Below, piece after piece: positions 47,640-60,258 of a DNA stretch of 64,000 nucleotides. Under the pieces are notes generated by a model. That model was not told the DNA's origin, did not search any database, and saw nothing but the letters and a program-made list of their open reading frames with translations. The stretch lies in assembly GCA_008973525.1 (NCBI GenBank), contig WACJ01000045.1, positions 1,426,001 to 1,490,000 of the forward strand. The letters run 5' to 3'. The number at the start of each line of letters is the position of its first letter. Position 1 is the stretch's first letter. Origin of the DNA: Stenopsyche tienmushanensis (Eukaryota; Arthropoda; Insecta; Trichoptera; Stenopsychidae). A program made the position numbers and the translations under genes.

Positions 47640-48110
47640 TCTTTTTTCTGTTTGCGAATGGGTGAAATCTTTTAAAGACACCACTATTCTGGTGGTAGTG
47701 TGGGATTTTTGCCCACTAAAATCCCCCTCCTCTTCTGCAGCCACCCGGCTTCTAGTTAAGTATTGCACTACGGAAAAGGCGATGTGTCTCTTTTGGGCTC
47801 TTCTTTTATGTCAACTCAGCTCATGGGTCAGCACGATGGAAGATGTTTCCATAAGTCGTCTTCTTCTAAGTTCGGGATCTTTCTTCAGCTGCATAACGCA
47901 CTTTGTGTATCTGCACCACGCATGCCATACTCTAGCTCCCATGCACCCAGATCTTCAAACGCTCCATGCTGGACAGATGGACAGACAAACGCTCCATGCT
48001 GGACAACATAACCATCAATATGCTGGAAAGATTGGAGAGAAGCTTCAAAATTCATCGACCAGAATCAAGAATCACCTCAATGATATAGTTTTTAAAACTT
48101 ATTAAATAAA
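47640..48110. repeat. Retroelement-like segment with short tandem duplication
   Basis: Bases 47665-47750 ('agacaccactattctggtgg', 'tagtgtgggatttttgccca') are the inverse of 51540-51625, which follows another R1 copy. At 47957-48016 a 30-bp unit containing aaacgctccatgctggaca is repeated twice. The 147-codon + frame across it has no recognisable domain. Confidence 0.45.
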
Positions 48111-50729
48111 GTCTTTCAATGTCTCTCTGTAACATGGATGAAATAATTAAAGTGAAGTATTCTATAATGTTTGCGTTGTTCATTTTTAAAATAAGGTAGT
48201 TTCCCTGCCGCACAATACACTTCTATTTATTTTTATGCGCCCGTGTCATAAAAATTTCACAGTTGCGCGCGCAAAGAGCCGCCATTAATCCTCGATCGGG
48301 CCACGTGACACGCGATATTAGCTTTTTAGCGTCTGACCTTGATGTAGCAATACGATACCGTCATTCTCATTAAGTCATGACTTAAGATGTGCGACATAAT
48401 TAAAAACACGTTTTTGGTTAATTGGCCAAATTGAAGTAGCTTTTTCGTAGTTTTAAGTATTAATGCTGAAGAACTATATATCAACTAAAACAAACATGCA
48501 TATCTGATAAGTTACCGTCTGTAGTGTGTGCAACCATGGGAACTGTCTAAATTAAATAATATTATGAATAAGAAGCAATTTGAAAATAATGCAAAACGGT
48601 CGAATAAATCAGATTAATCTTTAAGTCACTAATCATTAGTCTCACAGACTACAGATTTGACATGTATGTATGTTCCCGAACCATCCTCGCTCAATATCTT
48701 TCTCAATAAGCAAATTAGTGACCCAGACCCCACTGCATTTGATTTGATTTTCGATATTAGTTTAGTATTAAATAATAAATTTGAATTTATCTTTTTAGTC
48801 GATCCTCAAGCAAATTAGCCAAACGTAAATTGCTTCAATAAGCCCTACACTCGCAATGTCGCTTTATTTAACTGATGTAAGCGACCTTCACCATAATCAT
48901 AAACTCGTATTAAATCTGCTCCAGAATATGTTGATCCAATTAACTGTATTTATATCATCGATTTAATCTCATTCGGTCGTCTAATGAAGAGTCTATAAAA
49001 CCTGCTTAAAGATTTCAAACTGGAACCGCGTGACTGTATGATCACGCTCGTCTTAATTAGGGGGCGTAACTTACAATCATGCGACTAAAGTTGGCGTGTT
49101 CAAATATTATTAGGAAGCCATCGACTACAGTCATTGAGAACTCCAAGAATTTGCCTCGTCTCTGATTCCTAGGAGCGTAATTCGTTTTAGGTCATAAAAA
49201 TCGTCGATAACGAAATGATCGCAACCGACTGCTACAACTGCTGCATTTTGTGCATAAAATTTTGCTGCACTTAAATATGCACATGACTTGTTTGCCGCCT
49301 AGTCAGAGCAGCACGTTGTTATTTTGCGTGAATTCGGGAATGGCTCACGTATTGCTATAGTGACGAGGATGGCCACACGGTAACGGTAAACTTCATAGCC
49401 ATGGCTACCAAAACAACAGCTAATATGACGTGCTTGTTTCTCGTATAGCATGGGACAAAAATGCGACGCGACGCATCTCACGAGTCACGTGGTATGGCAG
49501 AGGTCCTCTTGTGCGCAAGCGCATATACAGCATAACGCAAGTGTATTGTGATACTGGTGAAGAATGATTGAGATGTACCTCACATGAATGGCCAACTTTT
49601 ATTAATTTTATCTGATCCGACAGAAGACGTACCCAGAGGGGACATCTAGACCGAGTAGCGACCGTTGGACTAGGTCAAAGGTAAATTTTAACAGGCATGT
49701 CCGTCTCAAGAGCTAATCACTTAATGAAAAAACCACTGAATGCCAGGCTGCGATATATCGTCGTTGGCAGCGCTTGCACAAATGCCAACGATGATATAAC
49801 GTTGCATATGAGATATTGCCTTAATAACATAATATAACGTTATGTGTAACTCTTGTTTAATAGATAAATATTGAATGAGTAATTAATAATTAAAATAGCA
49901 AGAGGCGTGTTAGAAAGATCTCAACTAGTATCATCGACTAAATAGAATGAAATGTAGCAAACAAAGTTCAAAGACAGTAAATCTGTCAGAGACTCAATAT
50001 AAAGTGACTGCAATGCGATTGGATGACAATAATAATTGGTTATAAATACATTAATAATAGCAAATAATCAGTAACTACACGAATCACTTGTTTTGTAAAT
50101 ATGATTTAATCACATAACCGCTAGCGACACATTGGTGAGTCGCTATTTTATTTTTGATTGTTGTGATAATCCTGAACAATAAATGCTGAGCAATGACAGC
50201 ATGTGGTATACATGCATATGCCAGAACACACAAGTCATCTTTAGACAATAAAATATATAGTTGCTGCTGCCGATCCTGCTCTCCTTCTAACCATCTACAA
50301 CACCTGCTTGATAGAGAAGCAGGGAGCTCCTTGGAAAAGGGCAATAATGCATCCCCTAGTGCGACTATGTGTAGATCAATTTTCATGCTGGATGAGCTGG
50401 GGAAACTATTGAGACTAATATTGCAGTGGCTTTAACATTACATGGAAAACAGAAAAAATGGGTTCCCAATACATAGTTTGGTCATCGCTCTAGGTGCTCG
50501 ATCATTCATGGCATGCAACAGGTCATTGATACCGTTAAATAAGCTTGCCAAGGTAACGTCTCATCAAAATGGTGGAGAGTTACATGGGACAGAGAGCTCT
50601 GATATACTCCACCGATGATGCTAGAAGAGAGCGGACAATAACAGCAGGCATTGTGCATGAACAAGCTCAGAAGAGCTTGGAAATGTCTTTCGGAAGCATC
50701 AGACCACAAAACATAACTATATTTTTTAC
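48111..50729. other. Intergenic with repeat traces and one hairpin
   Basis: Holds the partner of the 42.5-kb duplicated segment (48112-48200 and 48635-48660). No supported gene. Frames at 50084-50386 and 50506-50856 are not convincing; they lie in a more G/C-balanced zone that runs into R1 copy 5. Confidence 0.4.
49754..49798. other. 16-bp stem hairpin
   Basis: tatatcgtcgttggca (49754-49769) pairs with tgccaacgatgatata (49783-49798) around a 13-base loop, with one G:T-type mismatch. No gene context. Confidence 0.6.
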
Positions 50730-51240
50730 ATCCGGGGTGACTCCACGATGTCCACCTATAAAGCCCCATGGGGAGGAGGGACAACCCTACGCATGTGGGT
50801 AAAGATCGAAACCCTGAGGAAACGATGTGGAGGAGAGGTCCTGCGCATGCAGCCATGTTAGTTGGCTAATCAAACGCTGCTGGGGAAGCTCAGCTAACAA
50901 GAGTTGGGTACGCAGCTCATCCTATGTTGCGTATCCGTAAAGTGGAACGTGGAACTGCTAATTACAGAAGGAGCAGGAAGAATCCGTGTAAAAGGTGGCA
51001 TCACTATTTTCAACAATCTAGTGCATACATGAGAAAACGGCTTTAAGCTACTCTAACAGCGACTTGTCTTCGTAGCTAGATACTAAAAATGATCGAATCG
51101 ATACGAGTAACATGGGGAAGGTCTAACCCCTGTAGTTTCTCATCTGCTGCAGACCCTTTCAAATTGAGGTTAGACTCGCGGTGTGACTCGGCTAGATAGC
51201 ATCCTTTGAACGTAGCTTATCCTTCTTCCATTCTGCACAT
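50730..51240 (+). repeat. Dispersed repeat R1, copy 5
   Basis: 'ggggtgactccacgatgtcc', 'cagctaacaagagttgggta', 'gatacgagtaacatggggaa' and 'ttcaaattgaggttagactc'. It continues into the 51250-51625 segment that is the inverse of 47640-47750. Confidence 0.7.
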
Positions 51241-52900
51241 CCTTCACATTCTGTAAAGACCTGTAAGGCGTTGTCTGTCAATCTGCACATCCTTTTTACA
51301 TGACCTGAGGGCATAGTGCCTCAAAAATTTGACCAACTATGCATCCACCTGACCCAGAATCTAACCAGACATGGCTGCTTTGGAGAGTATATGCTCTTGC
51401 TTGATATATACAGTACATTATGCAGCAAAAGGAAGAAGCTGAGCAAGATAAACGAAGGCCAACATAAACGATGAGTCCAGGGAACATACATGACTGCCAT
51501 TCAATGTGCAATCAGTGCAATATTTAACTAGTAGTCAAGTGGCAGTTGGAGAGGAAGAGGGTATTAGTGGGTAAAAATCCCACACTATCAGAATGGTAGT
51601 GTCTTTTGAAAATTGCCCCCCTTCTGCAAACAAAAAAAGACAATAAACATGCAAGTCTAATAACTTTTATGCAATTTGTGCAATCGCTTAAATATGATAT
51701 TTTAACAGTATAAAATATTGAGATCCACTGATCTAGTGTTTGTACCTAATCCTGCCATTTGTATATCGTCATTATTTCATTCACCTCGGCTGCAGCATTA
51801 ATTTGCATTCGTTCAAATGAAGTACATACATATTTCAACGAGGTCTTCCTATGACAATTTTTTTCCCGGAGTTTGATAAATTATTCTCGGAAAAAATTGG
51901 GAAGTTGATCGGCTTTGATTTTTAGTGGTAGTCATCCTCCGATTTCTCGGTATCACTTGCTTTCATCCAAAGACCTGACTAAGAACTTTCGTAACACATA
52001 TTTGTTATCGACGTCATCCACGCTCCATACATTGGTGAGCCGATGACGTCTTAGTCTATCGTTTCACTCGGCCATGGTCAGACGTACAAACTAAATTTGA
52101 CTCCAGATCAAACAAAAAGACTCTTTGATCAATTTGAGACAAATTGTACTAGCAAATTAGTTAATTCAGTGGGTGATCTTTTTGAAATTTGTGTAAATTT
52201 GTGACAAAAAAGTGCATCAAAATCGACAGTTTTTCCTCAGACAGGTATGATAGTAATTCAACCACATACCGCCGTTTTCTATGAAAATATCAATTAAACT
52301 AGCAATATTTTGATCGTTTAACATCAGGATACATTAGATGTCGCAATAAATTAATCAGATCTTCAAAAAAGTATCAAGAAAATACAAATTCGGCCGAACA
52401 ACGAGATTTATTAAATTTATCCTCAAAGAACACGATCGTCATCAGTTTATAGCAAGAATTAGCACACAGCTTCCAATCATTTGCACGTCCTGTTTTAGTC
52501 ATCATGTCATTCGAATCTTTAAATCCGTCCAACTTAAACATTTGATTCAATCGCCCTAGCAAAACTCATAAATTCGATAAGGGACTGCTGCGGAAGTTCT
52601 TTCGTTTTAAAGCCACAAATTCAAACCAAATGTGCTCAACAATAAAATTGTTTGACATGATTTACAACCATAAACACTATTAATAGTTTAACCTTTATTT
52701 AAGCGATACCATGTGACACATGAATGGATATCTTTGTATGTCTACAACAACAAAAAATTGCACATTCAACGAACGTATTACATAGAATCCGATTAACGTT
52801 CAATCAGGCGAATACCATTGAATTTTGGCGATTAACACGTTTATCGCGTAAATGCAGCTTGGCTAAAGGTTCAACAATTCCAACAAGTGTTGCAATCTAC
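51241..52900. other. Intergenic, no host gene identified
   Basis: Bases 51250-51625 are associated with R1 (see above). 51660-52900 is AT-rich with no supported feature. Confidence 0.4.
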
Positions 52901-53498
52901 AGGTCATTCAATAAGAACGCTTGAAATTTGTTAGATTATAGCGGCTATATTTTTGAAACAATGCCAATCAAATTTGTTGTGAATTATTTAATAATGTATG
53001 GCAAATCATCAGAGCCATAACGAGGGTATGAAGCGCTCGTGGCAGATATCTAACTCGCCCCTTTACCCCCCGGAAATCAATTTTTTAAAGAAAAATTTAA
53101 ATAATACTATTATAAATGTATATTAAATATTATTATAATGTATTTTTTTAAATAATATACGAAGATAGTCCTAAAAAATACCCGACCTAACGTATTAATG
53201 GCGTTTGTTGTTTAAAAAAAAACAATAAATAAAGTACACTCACGCGGTACCATGATATGTATTTGATACACTATATGAAATTAGAGTCGAAGTGTAGTAA
53301 ATACATCATGGCGTATTTACTACAGACGAGACTGTATGAGCTGTTAAGACCAAACGAGGTAACCACTAAGGCTTATACAAAAACAGACATTCTTTCAAAC
53401 CGGTTTTCTGTTTTCATTTTTCAAACGAAACCGGTTTCCACCGGTTTTCGGTTTTAAGAAATATATGATTAAAATAGTTGATGTATTAAGATTGTTAA

Positions 53499-53774
53499 CC
53501 CTTTGAGCAGTAAGCTAGTTTTAAATCATCATAAACTTAGATGCTATATTTGTTTGACCGCCACTTATCATCCGTGCAAATCCACTTATCTGTCAGGACC
53601 GCCGCAGCGTGTATGAAGCTTGTAGATAAATACATAAACACTGTGGTAGCACACAATATTCGGTCATTTCTTCGGGTAAACATAAACAATATACTTGAAA
53701 TAGATTCATTATTACATTCATATATCTTTATTAGTCGATAAATTTGGGTTAACGATCTATACAATCTCAAGGGG
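53499..53774. mobile_element. piggyBac-like MITE
   Basis: A 276-bp segment flanked by TTAA (53495-53498 and 53775-53778). Ends are CCCTTTGAGC... and, inverted at the right, CCCCTTGAGA.... A related segment at about 55995-56150 shares 'aaacataaacaata' and 'gataaatttgggttaacgat'-like text. Confidence 0.65.
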
Positions 53775-54069
53775 TTAATATGCTTTCATTAATTTTAAGA
53801 ATTTTATTTTTTTAAGCAAGTGCAAACATATTATTTTTTTGATAAAGTTTTTGGATTTTGCAGACTATTGTAAAGATTAATTCCGAAAAAGGTTCAAAAT
53901 TATTTTCCAAGAACTTTTTTTTTTACCTGCGTGCTGTCAAGTGAACAATTCACTATTTTTCATCCAAAATTCTTAAATATTGAAAATTTTATTTTTATAT
54001 TCAAAACCGGAATTTTCAGGCAAAAAAACTAACAATAACTAAAAACTAACACAATTTTTTGCCTAAAAA

Positions 54070-54370
54070 CAGAGTTTGAAACCCGGGTATGCATATATCT
54101 CCGAAAATGTCGCAAAAAGCCCTAAAAGAGGACGGAGTGGTCACAAGATCTGTGTGTCCAACCGGTCTGCTTTTCAGACCGCTGACATGACGAATGAACG
54201 CCATACCCGAACATGTTTACATAACGATTACGAACACTCGTTACAAAACGAAGTTGTCCGAAAGTTTTTACTTGACCATTCTACTTTACGTGAACACTGA
54301 TTAACTAATTCCTTTGTTGTCTAATACCTCTTTTCTTAGTCATCGCTTAAATATTGAGCCGACCCGATAT
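54070..54370 (-). repeat. Dispersed repeat M2, rearranged copy
   Basis: 54080-54255 is M2 in reverse (peptide CVSNRSAFQTADMTNE is readable on the + strand here). 54265-54370 is M2 in forward orientation ('cttgaccattctactttacg', 'atcgcttaaatattgagcc'). The two halves are thus inverted relative to other copies. Confidence 0.6.
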
Positions 54371-54989
54371 TTTTAGATGGATGGCCTAAACTAGATGATA
54401 TACTAAATACTGATTATACGTGCTTCCAATAAGACGTCGCTACATGCCATGCAGTGCATGCCATGATGGACATTCTGCACGAGCGATCTGAGAGCATGGA
54501 CATGGCTACCGATATCGTACAATTTAATGCCTTTATACTTCTTCCTTTGGGGCTTTTTTAAACCTGTGCATATAAACCGCAAACAATTGATGCCCAGTGA
54601 CATCCAGTGAATTCAGTCAGATTTATGCGAAAAAGTCATCACTAATTGGACCCTCCGAATACGTGCTACCAAGCAAAGTCACGTCTGACATTTGAATAAC
54701 ATTATATTTCATACTTAATGCCATAAAATATCCTTTCAAATTAAAAATAAATGTGGATATCTCATACACAATTTATTTTATTGGCATTTAAAAATCAAGC
54801 GTTCTTATTAAAAGACCTTTTATAATTGGCTCACGATATTGACTCTTAGACTCTAGCTGTGCATATTTTTGTGTAAAATGTGGTTAATAATCATTTTATA
54901 AGTACAAAAGTACAATCAATAATACTTATTGTCCTTTGAGTCTTCGTTGAAAAGTGGAACTTCGTTGAAGAGACAATCGTCACAGTTCA

Positions 54990-55090
54990 TAGATTCGCTA
55001 AGCGCATGCGTCGCGCCGCCTTTATTTTGCGTGCCTTGTGTACCACTAGATCAGCAACAAACCTATTTTATTAGATAATATACAAACACA
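54990..55090 (+). repeat. M1 fragment
   Basis: 'gctaagcgcatgcgtcgcgc', 'agcaacaaacctattttatt' and 'agataatatacaaacac' match the 3' half of M1. Confidence 0.55.
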
Positions 55091-55754
55091 GTGATAAATG
55101 TGGACAGAATGCGAGCCTTCAGAGAACTGAAGAAAACTAATATACCACCAAGAAAAATTCTAACAAATACCTTGGAAATAAATTGTGAGCATAATAAACG
55201 GGGAAAAGTAATACATTTCATCATCTTTTCCTAGGAACTTCACTTCTTAGTATTCACACGGTATTTATATAAGATTCATCATTTATCGTCAATTCATTTT
55301 GAACGTTAATATAAGTGGATCATTGCATTTTCATAGCCACTTTTGACTTGACTTGAGTGGCTTTCAGCAATTCTTTTTATGGGACTATTGCCAACCATTT
55401 TTACATGGTTTTTCATAGCGAATGTGTTTTAAAAATATGACCGCCAGCCGCATCTTCTGTAGATTTTGAATCAAAGATGATTGAGCTACCAACCGCTTAA
55501 CGCCTTGATGGACAACACTTAATCTGGCGGGCTTTATATTACCAACAAATACATATTTCAAAAAAAGATTTATTAAACGTATTCTTCAATATTTGTTGTG
55601 TTTTTTGTGAATCATAAACACACTTGGCAATGTGAAATATGTGCATACAATGAAGTGCATTCGAATGATACATATTTTAAAATGGATTTCGATTCTTGTA
55701 TTTTTTAATTTGTTAATGATATTTAAAAATACAAATGGAATGTCTTATTTTTCT
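55091..55754. other. Intergenic, no feature identified
   Basis: AT-rich. Bases 55380-55500 ('ccatttttacatggtttttc', 'atagcgaatgtgttttaaaa') resemble 13465-13515, a further unclassified repeat. Confidence 0.4.
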
Positions 55755-55980
55755 ACATAGTTCCCTTTTGTTGGAAATACATTTATTCCATCGGATAGGA
55801 AGCTTCTTGATTCCGTCATTGAATAAAGAGAGAGAGAGAGAAGTAGCATTCTCTGTTGCGCAACGCGTTTTCGCGTAAAAAAAGGCGAGAAATCAAGTGA
55901 AATTTTGAGATCAAATAAAATTAAATGATCAGATTTTTTTGCATTTCAAAAAGACATATTTTAAAAATAAAAGTTCATCA
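55755..55980 (-). mobile_element. mariner C-terminal copy (reverse of 29750-29955)
   Basis: The inverse reads 'tttttgaaatgcaaaaa', 'acgcgaaaacgcgttgcgca' and 'aagcttcctatccgatggaa', then the GNYVEK-type end. It differs from the 29.8-kb copy by a (ga)n insertion of about 16 bp at 55830-55845. Confidence 0.65.
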
Positions 55981-56354
55981 AACGTTTCTACTTTTAGCCC
56001 TTTGAGTCCGTAAAATTCCACTTATCTCTTGTATATCAATAAATAAACTTACACATAATTCGTTAATTTCTTCGCCTAAACATAAACAATACACTTTAAA
56101 TCGATTAATTTGGGTTATGGTCGATAAATTTGGGTTATCGATCTGTACAATCGTACGATGTACTCAAGGCACTCTACAAGATACTCTCCCTGTCTCTTCC
56201 CGAATTCAATGTGCGAAAATGCTGTTTCTGAATCACTGGAATTCGATCGCAAATATGCGACTGTACTCATCAAGAGGTTAAACTTGAAACGACCGACCTC
56301 GAAACTTGCATCCCTCGTCTGTTTGCACTTGTTTATCTTTACTTTGTTTTTGTA

Positions 56355-56540
56355 AATTTGACTAATAACAGATTCAAGCTTATCGATCTAAGTTAAACAG
56401 TAAATGAAAGAAGATGCGCCACGTGTCGTCCGTGTATGCGTTATAATATCACATCGCTACTCCTTCTGTTTACGCTCCGACTATCGATTTTGGGCCCAGT
56501 GAGAAACAACATCGATTCACATTGGGCGACGAGAGTGTTA
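56355..56540 (+). mobile_element. LTR-retrotransposon-like junction
   Basis: 'cgattttgggcccagtgaga' then 'cacattgggcgacgagagtg' resembles the LTR/primer-binding-site junction of gypsy-type elements (TTGGCGACGAG). The upstream part shares 'caagcttatcgatctaag' with the arm at 9708-9725. No internal genes follow. Confidence 0.35.
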
Positions 56541-57231
56541 ATTAATGTCCACGCTCCAAGACAAGATGAAATCAATGCATTTACTTGAACATACGCCAGA
56601 AAAGCGATTATTTAATGTTTTTGCGCAGTATTTATGAGAAATTATTATAGAACATTTATTTTGACACACGTAATCACATAATTATGAGGCGGAAAAAAAC
56701 CATAAAAATATTTATCAATGTGGGCAATTCAACGATTAAAGCGTATAGCAAAGGGCAGGTCATATGACGAGGCGAAAGTTAAATGGGCTGGACGATATAG
56801 GGAAATATTACAAATATATCCTATTCCGACTAATTATACAATCCAAGAAAAATCTAACAATGCCAATTTGCAGAAAAATATAAAATACGACGGTAAACTT
56901 GCCACAAACTTCCATAAACTGTGGTTGATATGAAATTCTTGAACAATGATTCGCCGATGTCGGTCACTAACCATTTTACATCCACGTTTGCTACTTCCAA
57001 GGAATTCTTTACAGGCAAGTTCAAATTTCATCGATAAGTCTTAAGTGTTAATTGTTATTGGTGAGGCTTTAAAAGCCACCCACATTTTTCCAGTTATGAA
57101 CGCTAAAACAAGTACATGTGAAAGATTTTATATCTTAAGACCAGCAAATAAATAATTGTATCAGATTACATTATGTGTAATTAAAATAATTGTACGAAAT
57201 TTTTACGATAAGAGTTGAACATTCAATATAT
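56541..57231. other. Intergenic, no feature identified
   Basis: AT-rich; the overlapping frames at 56718-57031 show no motif. Confidence 0.4.
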
Positions 57232-57430
57232 TAGGGGGACCCGAAAGTATTCGAAAATTTAGTAAAAAAAGGAAGCAAACAAAATAATTATATACAAAAT
57301 TATAAAATATGATTGCCTTCATTGTTTAACACGTCTTCCCATCGCTTTGACAATCCTTATCCTTATCATGAAACAGTATAGTCTTCTTTCTGTTGAATAA
57401 ATATGGACGATTCTCTATTAAATTTTCATG
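57232..57430 (-). mobile_element. mariner terminal repeat and C-terminus
   Basis: The end 'attagggggacccgaaagta' is a typical mariner terminal repeat. Just inside it the - strand reads SKRWEDVLNNEG (57360-57325), a mariner closing block. The rest of the gene is gone. Confidence 0.6.
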
Positions 57431-58254
57431 CAAAACTTTATATTGCCTAAAATAAATTTATGATTTAGGCGTTGCGTCGGTGGAAGGCGCTTATTACCCA
57501 TCCTATCCCATAACATCCATCCTATTCATTTTACTGATGAGTGTTAAATGCCCCCAATAGGATTCCATAATTCCTCCGTTTTTTTAAGCTTCTGGAAACA
57601 AAATTGGCATATGCAGATTGTTTTTTAATAGATAGCAATATTTCATAAAAATAAGGAAAAACCACACACATTCGTTAATGTTTTATCATTTCGATCTGGT
57701 CATGTTGACTTTTATTATGAATGTCATTAAACTTTTTATGAAATGTCATTAACTTGTTATGATATTAAAACGATTCAAAATCAAATATTGTCCTACACAT
57801 TTGTTAATTTCTCTTATTGGAATATTTTATCAAGCAAAATAAATATGAATTCGAAATTAAATACATTAAAAATAGGCTGAATTCGACTAGGAATAATACA
57901 GTATGCAGATAATTAACCCTTTGCGGTCCAATGTCATGACATCTGTGACAGAAATAGATGAGAATATTTGATTTGAAATAAATTTGAATACATCGTAGAT
58001 GTATTTTAAAAGGAATGACTCAGGCAGTGAGCAGTTGAACCTATTGGCATATTTATTATTTTATATTATCATCATTCATAATTTAAACATCCAAACAAGC
58101 AAATTATATTTATCTCGAAATTTATGGCACTTCAATCACAGTAAATTCTTCCGATAAAGAGGTCGTCAGAATAAGTTCAGAGAAGGCTGTACTGATTGAC
58201 TGATCCACGACGAGGCAAAAAGTGGTAGACCATCAGTGATTTCTGACGAACAAA
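57431..58254. other. Intergenic with a possible piggyBac end
   Basis: 'ttaaccctttgcggtccaat' at 57914-57933 has the TTAA-CCCTTTGCGG form of a piggyBac-type terminus, but no partner end was found. Otherwise AT-rich. Confidence 0.35.
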
Positions 58255-58790
58255 GGGTTGGCAAAGCAAGCGCCCGCCACGGGCGCAATTGGGCTTGGGG
58301 CGCAAAACGCTGAATACCGACACACCGACCGTTGCACATGGTTTTTATTTTACTTGACCATTCTACTTTGCATTAATCAACACTGATTGACTATGTCCGT
58401 TTTTATAATAAATACTGAGTTAAACATTGGGCCATACATCCGTAACAAAATAAAGACAACAATATTTTCGACCGATTGTAAAATTTAAACCCACCCGATG
58501 CGTCTTCTTCGAACAACTTCGTTTTGTAATAAGAATTCGTAATCATTCTTTTGACTTGTTCAGGTTTGGAATCCAATCGCGAGACGTTCATTCATCATGT
58601 CAGCGGTCCGAAAAGCCGACCGGTTGGACACACAGACCTTGCGACCGTTCCGTCCTCTTTTAAGGCTCGCGCCAAATGAGGTCGCGTACGAGTATAGATT
58701 CCCTCTTCCCTCCCACACCCATAAAAACTATATATGTATCTATCTTATCTTGTTTCTTCTCTGGTTGGGCGGGCTGGCAGGTTCCCGAAT
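58255..58790 (+). repeat. Dispersed repeat M2, copy 3
   Basis: Colinear with 44970-45490, starting 'ggcaaagcaagcgcccgcca' with the same 7-bp stem hairpin, then extending through 'gcgccaaatgaggtcgcgta' as in copy 1. It is followed directly by mariner-derived sequence at 58800-58980. Confidence 0.75.
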
Positions 58791-58799
58791 AGCGGAACC

Positions 58800-58980
58800 A
58801 ATAAACAGCTCGGGTTTATGTAGGATTCTATGTTTCTTTATCTCTGATGATGGACTCATGCTTCATCCATGGCTATGATTGATGCAAAAACTCGGCCTTG
58901 TTGCTATTATACATCGCCTAACACTCGAATGAAACATCATCACGATGCTGCTAGCTCGCGCACTTACAGTCGCGTCTAAC
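58800..58980 (-). pseudogene. mariner fragment fused to M2
   Basis: 'catccatggctatgattgatg', 'aaaactcggcctt', 'tgaaacatcatcacgatgct' and 'gctagctcgcgcac' match the mariner mid-regions at 6190-6300, 35810-36010 and 62400-62480. The same M2-then-mariner order is seen at 62150-62560. Confidence 0.55.
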
Positions 58981-58994
58981 CTTTCCTCCACCAT

Positions 58995-59520
58995 GATGTA
59001 TTAGGTTTTCCCATAAGTTTCTTTCGCCAGTGAACACAGATCTAATCATAGCCATGGTTAAAGAAAACCCGCGATATGCTGTTCGCGAAATAGCTAACAA
59101 GTTAGAAATTCCACGAACTTCTGTCCATAATCATCTGACAAAATTGACTTGAGACTGACTCAAATAAACTTCAGCATATTTCAACATACGATCTTCTTCT
59201 CCAACGACATAATAGCCAACCTTTTTTTGAAAAGACTTGTCACTGGAGATGAAATTTGGCTACTCTATGATAATATCCAACGTAAACGGTCTCGGACCAA
59301 GGGTACAGAAGCTTTAACTGTAGCTAAACCTGGTCTACATCCAATATTATGAGCTACTTCAGCAAGGTGAAACGATCAATCCAACAAAATATTGTTTCCA
59401 ACTAGACAATCTAAAGGATGCAATTGCCAGAAAACGACCAGAATTAGCGAACATTTTTCGTTTAGCGTTATTTTACTTTGCTCGTCAAATATATTTAGCA
59501 ACTGGATTCGCAAAAGCTAT
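58995..59520 (+). pseudogene. mariner (irritans-like) transposase remnant
   Basis: The terminal repeat ttaggttttcccataagttt (59010 region) is followed by NTDLIIAMVKENPRYAVREI, ANKLEIPRTSVHNHLTKL, then VTGDEIWLLYDNIQRKRSRT, QLDNLKDAIARKRPELANIF and a decayed end. The order of DNA-binding helices, first catalytic Asp block and linker is that of SETMAR/irritans-type mariners. Multiple stops and shifts. Confidence 0.82.
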
Positions 59521-60258
59521 AACACATAATAAAAAAAATATCTAGCAATATAATTTAAAGTAACGATTTCAATTAAAATTTACACAATTACCTCCATTAA
59601 ACCACGAATGATATAAGCACTCTTGTCAATGAACTTAAAAAAGGAGTTATGTGCAAGGAATGTTCCTCCTATAACTCGAATCTAACCACATTTTGTCGCA
59701 GCAAAATGATAATAATTATGACCAAATATTGCGTATGAAATTTTTGCGGTATTGTATTCAATTGATTGGTGAAATAACTCCAGTCATTACCATTTTATTA
59801 TATGTTCTATCAGGCTTAGCATTATTTATGCAAAGATGTCGACACGCCTAATTGCAATCAAAACAGAGTTCACCTACATTTTGTATTTTTGTTTATTTAT
59901 AAAACAGTAATATATGGGAGTGACTCTGAGTTACATTTCTTGAGCACCACATAGGCACAAAGAGACTGGACTTCGTGTACTCTAAAAAACCCTTTCTAAT
60001 AAAATTAACATGGTGGTCATAGGGAAGAATTTTTACTATCAATATGCTGTGCGGCTGTTTTGTCTTCATAAATACCAGAATACCCTATTGGGAATCATAT
60101 CCTTCGACACCATCACCTGGTGGCCCACTGGGTTAGCGTTGGAAACAAAATGGAAATGGAAACAATTCATACAAATAGATCTTATAATTTGTTTTTAATG
60201 ACACTATTTTATTTTTATTTTTTCAGATCTTAATATCAAATGACGCGTATGCTTCAAA
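59521..60258. other. 5' flank of integrin alpha 2
   Basis: AT-rich. The frame at 60010-60198 is not convincing. A 'tttttcag' acceptor-like site at 60220-60227 could end a 5' non-coding intron, with the coding exon starting at 60259. Confidence 0.45.

Larger units (their letters stand above)
52901..54818. mobile_element. IS630-type element remnant, with later insertions
   Basis: The left end aggtcattcaataagaacgc and right end (inverse of aaggtcttttaataagaacg) match the 2623-3058 family. Inner flanks are also shared: 52955-53015 ('tcaaatttgttgtgaatt', 'aatgtatggcaaatca') and 54655-54730 ('gtgctaccaagcaaagtcac', 'atatttcatacttaatgcca'). Between them lie a mariner-like scrap near 53320, a piggyBac-like MITE and a rearranged M2. 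Confidence 0.6.

Noticed and set aside
47662..48105. 147-codon + strand frame
   Set aside because: Lies in a repeat-associated segment with a 30-bp tandem duplication; no domain, and composition (His, Cys, Ser) looks incidental.
50084..50856. Two antisense frames of 100 and 116 codons
   Set aside because: No recognisable domain, and they run into an R1 repeat; more likely part of a retroelement or chance.
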